From Paenibacillus beijingensis (GTDB taxonomy: Bacteria; Bacillota; Bacilli; Paenibacillales; Paenibacillaceae), in the NCBI RefSeq assembly GCF_000961095.1, contig NZ_CP011058.1:3189501-3253500 (forward strand): a stretch of DNA of 64,000 nucleotides, written 5' to 3'. How positions within the stretch are numbered: position 1 is the first letter of the stretch; every line of letters begins with the position of its first letter. A program made the translations under genes and the position numbers. Shown piece by piece: positions 33,731-41,138 of this stretch. The notes under the pieces were generated by a model. It made no database searches and was not told the origin of the DNA. It saw only the letters and a program-made list of their open reading frames with translations.

Positions 33731-34711
33731 ATGATAAAAATCGGAGTCATCAGTCTCGCACATATGCATGCGGTCGGGTATATGAGCGCGATCAATCAAC
33801 TGGAAGGTGTGGAGCTAACCGGTATTTGGCATGACGACGCTGAAGCGGGAGGACGGATTGCGGAGCGATTTGGGACCACGTTTTATGCCGATTTTAACGA
33901 GCTCATCGGCAGTGGCATCGACGCGGTCATCGTCACATCGGAGAATGTCAATCATGTACGGCATGTGGTGGCGGCTGCCGAAGCCGGGAAACATGTGTTG
34001 TGCGAAAAGCCTCTGGCGACCAAGATAGAGGATGCGCAAGCGATGATCGATATTTGCCGGGCCAATGGGGTATTGCTGCAAACGGCGTTTCCGGTCCGTT
34101 TCCAAACCTCGGTTAAACGGGGCAAGCAGCTGCTCGAGAGCGGCAAATACGGCAACATTATCGCCATTAAGGGAACGAACCGCGGCCGGATTCCGGGCGG
34201 ATGGTTTTTGGACCGGAATTTGTCGGGCGGCGGGGCCGTCATAGATCATACGGTTCATGTCGTCGACGTAATGCGCTGGTATATGGGGGCGGAAGTGACG
34301 AAGGTTTACGCCGAATCGGCCAGCCGGTTCTCGAACGGCCTAATCGACGACTGCGGCATGCTGACGATGTCGTTCGACAACGGCGTATTCGCCAGCCTTG
34401 ACTGCAGCTGGTCCCGCAACAAGAAATTTCCGACGTGGGGCGACGTTACGCTTGAAATCGTGTGCGAGAACGGGACGCTGTCGATTGACGCATTTAATCA
34501 GAAGTTGAATCGGTACAGCGACGAAACGGGACTCGAATGGGATTTCTGGGGCGACGATATGGATTTGGAGCTGATCCGCGACTTTGTCCGCTCGATCAGA
34601 GAAGGCAAGCGGGAAGCTTCGGTCACTGGCGAGGACGGTCTGCGGGCGGTCGAAGTCGCGCTTGCCGCGTACGAATCGTCGGAAAGCCACGCCGTCGTAA
34701 CGCTTCGATAA
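33731..34711 (+). CDS. Gfo/Idh/MocA-family oxidoreductase
   Basis: 326 residues, second paralogue of this dehydrogenase family in the operon. N-terminal segment IKIGVISLAHMHAVGYMSAI lacks the full GxGxxG of the first one (ISLAHMHA instead), as in several family members, and CEKPLATKIEDAQAMIDICR holds the EKP motif. The C-terminal domain has GGGAVIDHTVHVVDVMRWYM. TTTAGGAGG before the ATG is partly supplied by the repeat element. A strong terminator follows at 34733. The pair of oxidoreductases, acetyltransferase and importer suggest use of an inositol- or amino-sugar-like compound. Confidence 0.88.
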   Translation: MIKIGVISLAHMHAVGYMSAINQLEGVELTGIWHDDAEAGGRIAERFGTTFYADFNELIGSGIDAVIVTSENVNHVRHVVAAAEAGKHVLCEKPLATKIEDAQAMIDICRANGVLLQTAFPVRFQTSVKRGKQLLESGKYGNIIAIKGTNRGRIPGGWFLDRNLSGGGAVIDHTVHVVDVMRWYMGAEVTKVYAESASRFSNGLIDDCGMLTMSFDNGVFASLDCSWSRNKKFPTWGDVTLEIVCENGTLSIDAFNQKLNRYSDETGLEWDFWGDDMDLELIRDFVRSIREGKREASVTGEDGLRAVEVALAAYESSESHAVVTLR

Positions 34712-34732
34712 CTGTGAAGCCGCAAAAACGGG

Positions 34733-34786
34733 CAGAGGCAATGAAATTCCCTTTTCGGACGGGGAATTTCATTGCCTCTGTTTTCT
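34733..34786 (+). terminator. Strong terminator closing the sugar operon
   Basis: Perfect 19-bp stem running from CAGAGGCAATGAAATTCCC to its complement, with a 10-base loop, then TTTTCT. It ends the importer-GNAT-oxidoreductase operon. Confidence 0.88.
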
Positions 34787-35522
34787 CATTTGCTTAGGAA
34801 ATTATGCGAATCTAAGAATTGTGGATAGACCGCATCGCTAGCCGCGATGGGGTTGGAGGTTCAGGCCGCGCGGACGCAATGGACGAATCACCTTCGAGAG
34901 CTAACGGCTGGCATAGACGTTATTGTGCTCAAAATGCCCTTTAGCACAATTTAACGGTTGCGAGAGACCTTATCTGATGGTTTTCGTTGAAAAAAGGCTA
35001 TTCTTGCAACCAATAGCTGCGCTCAGCTCCGTTAGAACTCAAAGGGGTCATTTTCATTCAATTAGTGGCAATGGCAGCCGCTAGGAAATAACCTGGCATC
35101 CATCACTCCCTCATCCGGAACGAATATAACCGGGCTGAGTCGAACGGAGCCTAAATGTGCGGTATCGCTGATTTCCGCTTTATGTCCAAATAAATGGGGG
35201 AGTGATTCAATTCCCTGAAAAGCTACAACTGGCGATTCCTGAAGCCCGTAAAGATGGCAATTCGATGCGGCACACATCTGAAGAAGCGGATTCCGATCGG
35301 TTTCAAGGGGGTCCTGATTTCATTGAAATAAGCCATCTCTAATCACCACCTTTCAAGAAAATTTTACCACTTGTCGGGAATAGTTGTAAACTATTTACAG
35401 AAAATAAAAAAGAGAGGGTGTAAATGCGCGTTCTCTCCAGGTTGATTGCGGTCTCCGTCTTACATCCGTATTCACAAATACAGGATCAGAGGCATTAATG
35501 GTGAATGCATGCAGTCGCCTTG
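34787..35522. other. Long intergenic region before the first CRISPR array
   Basis: About 740 bases without a supportable gene. Two imperfect 50-bp units begin with TAACGGCTGGCATAGACGTTA (34902) shortened at its end and TTAACGGTTGCGAGAGACCT (34951). An open frame of 71 codons on the minus strand (35062-35277) has no ribosome site or family resemblance that I can see. The last 180 bases are AT-rich. No CRISPR leader is expected here because the array beside it runs in the opposite direction. Confidence 0.4.
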
Positions 35523-36065
35523 CTCCTAAGTGATGCTCCCGTACGGGCAGCGATGGGAAAGATTGCTTCGCTTACAATTGAGCTATCTGTTTCAATCCAC
35601 ACTCCCGCGTGGGGAGCGACACAGCCGGAGAGTAATTTTGTCTTCCGTATGCAGTTTCAATCCACGCTCCCGCATGGGGAGCGACCGCTTCGGCTGGGGA
35701 AGTGCCTGTTGCCATTACGACGTTTCAATCCACGCTCCCGCATGGGGAGCGACTGCGCGTTTAAGGACCGAAAGGGAAGCGTTAGAGGTTTCAATCCACG
35801 CTCCCGCATGGGGAGCGACACTCCACCTGATGAGCATGCAGGTTTTTAAATTCGTTTCAATCCACGCTCCCGCATGGGGAGCGACTAAAGTAGAAAGATA
35901 TACGTCACGACCTGGGACGTTTCAATCCACGCTCCCGCATGGGGAGCGACCAGAAACGTAGAGAGTTGAATGAGATAATGGAAGTTTCAATGATGCTAGA
36001 CTGAAATCTGGACACGGAGAACCGAGAGTGCGACAATAAATGCATTCATAATCGAGGTGTCCGAC

Positions 36066-36353
36066 ATGACGAAAAAGTATGACAAGGAATTCAAGATCCA
36101 AACCGTACGACTTATTCAAGAAGAAGGAAAAACGGTGGCGCAGGTAGCCCGAGAATTAGGTCTCCATGAGAATACGGTGTATCGTTGGCTGGCCGAATTC
36201 AAGCAGGATGGGGCGAATGCCTTTCCTGGCAGCGGGCAATTAAAACCTGACGACAATGCCCTTCGTGATTTACAGAAAGAACTCCGAGAGCTTCGGGAGG
36301 AAAATGAAATTTTAAAAAAGGCGATGCACTACTTTGCAAAAGACCGGCGCTGA
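36066..36353 (+). CDS. IS3-family transposase ORF A (copy 1)
   Basis: About 95 residues. Helix-turn-helix protein (TVAQVARELGLHENTVYRWL) followed by a leucine-zipper helix (LRDLQKELRELREENEILKK). It is identical to ORF A of the second copy. The slippery heptamer A-AAA-AAG in the codons TTA AAA AAG near 36309-36318 is in the right frame for programmed -1 frameshifting into ORF B, the standard way in this family to make the OrfAB transposase. ATG 36066 follows GAGGTG; a GTG three codons earlier is also possible. Confidence 0.88.
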   Translation: MTKKYDKEFKIQTVRLIQEEGKTVAQVARELGLHENTVYRWLAEFKQDGANAFPGSGQLKPDDNALRDLQKELRELREENEILKKAMHYFAKDRR

Positions 36354-36400
36354 TCTACTCTTTCATCCACGATCATCGCTTCAAGCTCCGCGTCGCGAAG

Positions 36401-37217
36401 ATGTGTGCCGTGTTTCAAGTATCTCGAAGCGGTTATTATGAGTGGACTCGGCGTCAAAAAAAGCAACCGTACCAAACGCCAAGAACGGTTGGATCAACAG
36501 ATCAGAAGGATCTTTCTGGACTCCAGACGCTTGTACGGCAGTCCAAAGGTATGGGAAGCCCTGAAAAAGAAAGGGATTCAGGTGTCCGAGAAAACCGTCG
36601 CCCGTACGATGAACAGGCTCAACCTGAAATCACGTACGGTGAAGAAATACAAGGCGACAACGAATTCGAAACACAACTTGCCGATTGCGGAAAACGTACT
36701 GAATCAAACCTTCACCGCTAGCGCAATGAATAAGGTCTGGATGACGGATATCACTTACATCCCGACTGACGAGGGCTGGCTATACTTGGCCAGTGTCATG
36801 GATTTAGACACTCGTAAGATCGTCGGGTTCCATATGGACGAGCGAATGACGAAAGAACTTGTCATCACGGCACTTGATCAAGCTTACGTCCGCCAGCGAC
36901 TCGTTTCATGACTGCTGCATCACTCCGATCGGGGAAGTCAGTACGCTTCGACGGATTACCAGAATCGTCTTCGGAAGTACAAGATGATTGGCAGTATGAG
37001 CCGCAAAGGGAACTGCTACGAGAACGCCTGCATCGAATCCTTCCACAGCGTGCTGAAGAAGGAACTCAACTACTTGGAAAAGTTCAAAACGAGACAGGAA
37101 GCAAAAGAAAAGATCTTCGAGTATATCGCTTGCTTTTATAATGGAAAACGCATCCACTCATCTATTGGGTACTTTACGCCCAATCAATACGAACATATGT
37201 GCCGGAACGCGGCGTAA
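36401..37217 (+). pseudogene. IS3-family transposase ORF B, disrupted (copy 1)
   Basis: Integrase-core (rve) transposase. Compared with the second copy it has an extra A in a poly-A run near 36456 (7 A instead of 6), which shifts the frame, and a GGA-to-TGA nonsense change at about 36909. It is thus split into pieces at 36401-36460, 36450-36911 and 36984-37217. The DDE residues are still visible: MTDITYIPTDEG, HHSDRGSQYAS in a shifted frame and NACIESFHSVLKKEL. It also has one D-for-Y change (VMDLDTRK). Upstream of the ATG its frame still joins the -1 frame of ORF A, unlike in copy 2. Confidence 0.88.
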
Positions 37218-37287
37218 TTCTCTCGCTTTCCCGTGTCCAGTTTATTGACAGAGGTTCACAATCCACGCTCCCGCATGGGGAGCGACC

Positions 37288-37663
37288 GGTGATTTCTCGG
37301 AACCTATTGGTGCCCAATATATCGTTCAGTCCTGGGGAGAAAAATTCAAATCCTCCCGACTTCTTGCTTATGTCATCGCGGGGCATCATACGGGTCTTCC
37401 GGATTACGGCTCACCGGCAGCCGATGATTCCTGTTTGGCAAAACCTCTGATCAAGCAGTTCGAACCGTACGTAATGCCCGGACCGGACATTATGCTTGCT
37501 CCCGCACCTTGCTCCTCCTATTAAACCTGGGCTTGACCCGGGCTTCCAGTTCGTATTATTTACTCGTATTCTATTTTCCTGCTTAGTAGATGCAGACTCT
37601 CTGGATTCGGAGCAGTTTGCGGACCCCAGCGCGATCGCGACTGTACCGAGCAGAATGGTTTAG
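37288..37663 (+). pseudogene. Remnant of a second, divergent cas3 gene
   Basis: Two frame-shifted fragments with no start codon, beginning directly after the last repeat of array 1. Fragment 1 (37288-37524) reads IGAQYIVQSWGEKF, then LLAYVIAGHHTGLPDYGSP, which is the HD-nuclease region of Cas3. Fragment 2 (37541-37663, another frame) reads FQFVLFTRILFSCLVDADSL followed by DSEQFAD, the FSCLVDAD-type signature just after the HD domain. The intact cas3 at 37867 has the equivalent but clearly different FIFSALIDADRTNTRLF, so this is not a partial duplication of it. It points to a lost second type I system linked with array 1. Confidence 0.75.
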
Positions 37664-37805
37664 GAATGGCGCATACTTGAAAAATATGCCCGCTGCTCTG
37701 AGGAATCATCCGCACTTTATCCACATTTTGGCTGTAACCTGCAATTTACATCCTGATGCATGTAAGACTCAATTTTTTAAAGAACTTATGTTTGCTGACA
37801 ACTTG

Positions 37806-37834
37806 TTGCACTTAAGATGTTGTATATTTATTAT
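37806..37834 (+). promoter_or_regulatory. Probable promoter of the cas operon
   Basis: -35 TTGCAC (37806-37811), exactly 17 bp, -10 TATTAT (37829-37834), 33 bases before the cas3 start. Another TTGTTG lies 3 bases upstream. Confidence 0.6.
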
Positions 37835-37866
37835 AGCCCAGCAAGTAAAGAATTGAGAGGGATAAA

Positions 37867-40296
37867 ATGGATTACATCGCCCACATTCGTGAAAGTGACA
37901 AAGAGATTCAAAGCGTCGAAGCGCATTTGCTTGGAGTAAAAGCTTTGGCGGAATCATTTGGGGATAAGATTGGCGTCAAGCATATAGCTGGTCTAGCGGG
38001 TATGCTTCATGATATGGGCAAGTACACCCATGAATTTAAAGAGTACATAAGAGAAGCTGTGAACAATCCGGACTCTCCACCGAAAAGAGGAAGTGTTGAC
38101 CATTCGACAGCAGGAGCAAAGCTATTATTCCAAAAGTTTCACCAGGGAGTCCCTTCAAGGTTGGAATGGATTCTGGCCGAAGTCGTAGGAAATGCGATCA
38201 TTTCACATCATTCTTATCTTCACGATTTTTTAAATCCACATTTGGAGTCCCCTTACTTGAATCGAGTTCAAGAAAAACATTTAGATGAGTTTGAAAGATC
38301 CAGGCAGTGCTTTTTTGACTTTGTAATTAGCGAGATGGAGTTTCAGCAATATGTTTCAAATGCATTAGTTGAACTGGAAGCTTATCTGAGTAAGCCCTCT
38401 TCGGAGAATGGTGAAAGTAAGTTGATGTTCCTGATCAAATTTATTTTCAGCGCTTTAATTGATGCTGATCGAACGAACACCAGATTGTTTGAAGAAAATA
38501 AGATCGACGAACCAGAACAGAGCCGCAAAGAGCTATTCGATGCTTATTATCAGAAACTTATGAAAAAAATTAACTCCTATCAAGTACAAGAAGATGCAAA
38601 GACAGCAATTAATGTTCTTAGGAGAGAAATGTCCGATCAGTGCGACCAGTTTGCGGAGAAGCCATCCGGGATCTATACTTTATCGATTCCAACGGGCGGC
38701 GGCAAAACATTGGCAAGTTTGAGATATGCGCTCCAGCATGCATGTCGGGAAAATAAACAGCACATCATTTATGTAGTGCCCTTTACAACGATTATTGAAC
38801 AGAACGCAAAGGAAGTTCGCAAAATCTTATCGGATGATGGGCATATTCTGGAGCACCATTCGAACGTCATTGATGATTTGAATGATGACGACGAGAACGA
38901 GGATGGCATAATCAATACGCGGCAAAAGTTAAAGCTGGCTAAGGATAACTGGGATTCACCGATTATCTTCACAACGATGGTGCAGTTTTTGAATGTGTTC
39001 TACGCCAAAGGAAGCAGGAATATTCGGAGACTTCATAATTTAAGTAAGTCAGTTATTATTTTTGACGAGGTGCAGAAGGTTCCCGTTTCATGTGTATCGT
39101 TATTTAACCAAGCGCTGAATTTTTTAAATACGTACTGTGATTCCAGTCTCATTCTTTGCACCGCAACCCAACCTGCATTGGGTTTTGTTGAGCTTGAGCG
39201 TAAGCTGGATATGAACAAGGATGCTGAAATTATTCAAAACCTGGATCGTGTAATTAAAGCCTTTAAACGGGTGGAAATCATTGATAAAGCAACGGACGAG
39301 CTGTTTGACAACGACAAGCTTACCGATTTTATTGCGGAGAAAATGGACGAAGTCCAGAGTGTGCTTGTTATTTTAAATACGAAAACGGTTGTGAAGAGAT
39401 TATATCGTCAAATGGAGGTGAGTGGTGTCCCTATTTATCACTTAAGCACCTCGATGTGTGCGGCGCATCGGAACCACATTTTGGGACAAGTGCGGGAACA
39501 CCTTAATCAGAATGAAAAAGTGATATGTATCAGTACCCAGTTGATCGAAGCTGGAGTAGATGTAAGCTTTGATTGTGTGATCCGCTCTTTGGCAGGACTG
39601 GATTCTATTGCACAAGCAGCTGGTAGATGCAACCGTCACGGGAAGCGGGAGATTCAGCAGGTTTATGTTATTGATCATGCAGAGGAGAATCTGAATCATT
39701 TGCAGGAAATTAAGATTGGGAAAAAACTGTCCAAGAGGATCCTCATCGATCTCAAGCGTGATCAGAATCAGCATGGCGGCAATATTTTATCTGCTCAGGC
39801 GATGGACAGGTATTTCAAGGAGTTTTATACGGAGTTCAGCTCAAAATTAAATTATTTTATCCGAAAATTACAAAAGGATATGACAGAGTTGTTAATGTCT
39901 GAAAGGAAACACAACACGTATTATCAAGCCTATTTGCATAATAAGAAGGAAAGGCTGCCGTTATGTATCGTGAACAGTTATAGGACGGCCGCAGAATACT
40001 TTCAGGTGATTGACGATCAAACAGCCGCAGTTATTGTCCCTTATGACGAGGAAGGCAAAGATATTATTGCGCAGTTAAACGGCAATGAAACGATAGAGAA
40101 TTTCTCGGGATTGCTGCGGAAAGCCCAGCAATTTACGATCAATCTGTTCTATCACGAACGAGAGCAGCTGGAGCAGAACGATGGGGTGGTAAGCTTGCTT
40201 GATGGTAAAATATTAGCGTTGAAAGAAACGGCCTACAGTAAGGAATACGGACTCGATCTCGAAAATGACGGCAGGTTTGATTTGAGTATGTATTGA
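37867..40296 (+). CDS. cas3: CRISPR-associated nuclease-helicase Cas3 (type I-C)
   Basis: 809 residues; degrades target DNA once recruited by the type I-C Cascade. An N-terminal HD nuclease domain has H20, GMLHDMGKYTHEF (HD at about 48-49), VDHSTAGAKLL and ISHHSYLHD. The helicase part has Walker A IPTGGGKTLAS at about residue 273, the DEAH-box equivalent IIFDEVQKVP at about 399, LCTATQPAL (motif III), and VSFDCVIRSLAGLD...QAAGRCNRHG (motifs V-VI). AGAGGG precedes the ATG by about 5 bases. It starts the cas operon; a 122-base gap with a solitary CRISPR repeat separates it from cas5. Confidence 0.95.
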   Translation: MDYIAHIRESDKEIQSVEAHLLGVKALAESFGDKIGVKHIAGLAGMLHDMGKYTHEFKEYIREAVNNPDSPPKRGSVDHSTAGAKLLFQKFHQGVPSRLEWILAEVVGNAIISHHSYLHDFLNPHLESPYLNRVQEKHLDEFERSRQCFFDFVISEMEFQQYVSNALVELEAYLSKPSSENGESKLMFLIKFIFSALIDADRTNTRLFEENKIDEPEQSRKELFDAYYQKLMKKINSYQVQEDAKTAINVLRREMSDQCDQFAEKPSGIYTLSIPTGGGKTLASLRYALQHACRENKQHIIYVVPFTTIIEQNAKEVRKILSDDGHILEHHSNVIDDLNDDDENEDGIINTRQKLKLAKDNWDSPIIFTTMVQFLNVFYAKGSRNIRRLHNLSKSVIIFDEVQKVPVSCVSLFNQALNFLNTYCDSSLILCTATQPALGFVELERKLDMNKDAEIIQNLDRVIKAFKRVEIIDKATDELFDNDKLTDFIAEKMDEVQSVLVILNTKTVVKRLYRQMEVSGVPIYHLSTSMCAAHRNHILGQVREHLNQNEKVICISTQLIEAGVDVSFDCVIRSLAGLDSIAQAAGRCNRHGKREIQQVYVIDHAEENLNHLQEIKIGKKLSKRILIDLKRDQNQHGGNILSAQAMDRYFKEFYTEFSSKLNYFIRKLQKDMTELLMSERKHNTYYQAYLHNKKERLPLCIVNSYRTAAEYFQVIDDQTAAVIVPYDEEGKDIIAQLNGNETIENFSGLLRKAQQFTINLFYHEREQLEQNDGVVSLLDGKILALKETAYSKEYGLDLENDGRFDLSMY

Positions 40297-40306
40297 GCAT
40301 GAGTAA

Positions 40307-40335
40307 GAAACCTATCTGTTCTCAAGATAGGTTTC
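40307..40335. terminator. Perfect hairpin after cas3, at the 3' side of the solo repeat RNA
   Basis: Perfect 11-bp stem GAAACCTATCT/AGATAGGTTTC with a 7-base loop. In the plus direction no T run follows directly. In the minus direction it lies 17 bases beyond the solo repeat and could end or stabilise a short antisense RNA. Confidence 0.5.
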
Positions 40336-40352
40336 CACTTCACACACTATAT

Positions 40353-40395
40353 TTTTCAATCCACGCTATCGTTATAGCGACGGTTTATTGTAGCA
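40353..40395 (-). ncRNA. Solitary CRISPR-repeat-like element with antisense extended -10
   Basis: In the cas3-cas5 gap, the minus strand reads GTCGCTAT-AACG-ATAGCGTGG-ATTGAAAA (40381-40353), 29 nt. It has the handle and 3' end of the array repeats, but a shortened stem with a third sequence (CGCTAT/ATAGCG). Immediately upstream on that strand lies TGCTACAAT (40395-40387), an extended -10 (TGn plus TACAAT), which would start transcription about at the first base of the repeat. The following 17 nt and the hairpin at 40307-40335 would form the rest of a short RNA. It could be a CreR- or CreA-like guide RNA that uses Cascade for regulation, or a decayed relic. There is no second repeat. Confidence 0.5.
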
Positions 40396-40418
40396 TGACC
40401 ATTAAAGGAGGTGAGTCT

Positions 40419-41138
40419 ATGAGGAATGCTATCGAGTTTATTGTTTATGGCGATTATGCGTTATTTACAGACCCTTTGACAAAGCTTGGCGGGGAAAAAC
40501 TCAGTTATCAGGTGCCAACCTATCAGGCTTTGAAAGGAATATTGGAATCCATATATTGGAAAACTGCTTTACTAATGGTTGTCGATGAAGTCCGCATCAT
40601 GAATCCCATCCGAATGGAGTCAAAAGGTATTCGTCCGATGGATTATGGTGGAGGAAATACGCTTGCCAATTATACATATCTCAGAGATCCCAAATATCAG
40701 GTGCGAGCTCATTTTGAGTTCAATATGAATCGAACGGATATGGCTTATGATCGAAACGAAAATAAGCATCATAGCATCTTAAGGCGTTCACTCAAAGTCG
40801 GGGGCCGAAGAGACATTTTTCTCGGCGCAAGAGAATGCCAAGCTTACGTTGAACCTTGCATTTTTGGTGAAGAGGACGGGTTCTATGATGACTATGGCGA
40901 TATTCATCTGGGCAGCATGGTTCATGGCCTGAATTATCCGGATGAAACAGGCAGAGATCAACTGGAAATCCGTCTATGGAATCCGGTCATGAAGGACGGC
41001 ATTATCCAATTTATTAGACCCGAACAATGCACCCAAGTTCGCACGATTATGGACATGGAGCCAAAACGTTTCGATGACACAAGTGTGTTATCGGCAGATG
41101 ATCTGCTCTCACAATTGGAAGAGGGGGGGAGTCCATGA
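40419..41138 (+). CDS. cas5c: Type I-C Cas5 (Cas5c/Cas5d), crRNA-processing subunit
   Basis: 239 residues. In type I-C there is no Cas6, and Cas5c itself cuts the precursor crRNA at the repeat stem base and stays bound as the Cascade foot. Seen: FIVYGDYALFTDPLTKLGGE, YQVPTYQALKGILESIYWKT (the Cas5 fold), and NENKHHSILRRS around residue 112-120, in the region of the catalytic Lys/His pair known for Cas5d. ATG 40419 follows AAAGGAGGTGA; the upstream part of the frame overlaps the solo repeat and is not coding. The stop overlaps the start of cas8c (ATGAG). Confidence 0.93.
   Translation: MRNAIEFIVYGDYALFTDPLTKLGGEKLSYQVPTYQALKGILESIYWKTALLMVVDEVRIMNPIRMESKGIRPMDYGGGNTLANYTYLRDPKYQVRAHFEFNMNRTDMAYDRNENKHHSILRRSLKVGGRRDIFLGARECQAYVEPCIFGEEDGFYDDYGDIHLGSMVHGLNYPDETGRDQLEIRLWNPVMKDGIIQFIRPEQCTQVRTIMDMEPKRFDDTSVLSADDLLSQLEEGGSP

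Larger units (their letters stand above)
35991..37258 (+). mobile_element. IS3-family insertion sequence, copy 1, inside a CRISPR repeat
   Basis: 1268 bp, ends TG...CA with imperfect inverted repeats sharing CTGGACACGG about 17-18 bases in. It interrupts a repeat of array 1 after GTTTCAA; the flanking CAA is duplicated (35988-35990 and 37259-37261), a 3-bp target duplication. It is nearly identical to the element at 47986-49254 in the opposite orientation. Both coding frames are present, but the transposase ORF B is broken. Confidence 0.93.
35523..37286 (-). CRISPR. CRISPR array 1, type I-C-like, inverted and interrupted by an IS
   Basis: Repeat of 32 nt; on the minus strand it reads GTCGCTCCCC-ATGC-GGGAGCGTGG-ATTGAAAC. 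Intact copies start at 35654, 35722, 35788, 35854 and 35919; the copy at 35589 has two changes; a strongly decayed one lies at 35523-35554. A seventh is split by the IS3 element: 35984-35990 and 37262-37286. Spacers are 33-36 nt. Decay on the left means that side is the trailer, so transcription runs leftwards and the leader should lie to the right, but there an old cas3 fragment abuts the last repeat. The array therefore looks orphaned. Confidence 0.93.

Noticed and set aside
35062..35277. 71-codon open frame on the minus strand
   Set aside because: No ribosome site and no resemblance that I can name; too short to support alone.
35340..35522. CRISPR leader on the left of array 1
   Set aside because: Repeat orientation and decayed left-end repeats show that the left side is the trailer.
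35505..35961. Open frames across array 1 with repeated peptides such as SIHAPAWGAT
   Set aside because: Also produced by the CRISPR repeat itself.
40293..40418. A 42-residue N-terminal extension of Cas5c
   Set aside because: It would run through the hairpin and the solo repeat; the ATG at 40419 has a perfect AAAGGAGGTGA site and fits the family start.
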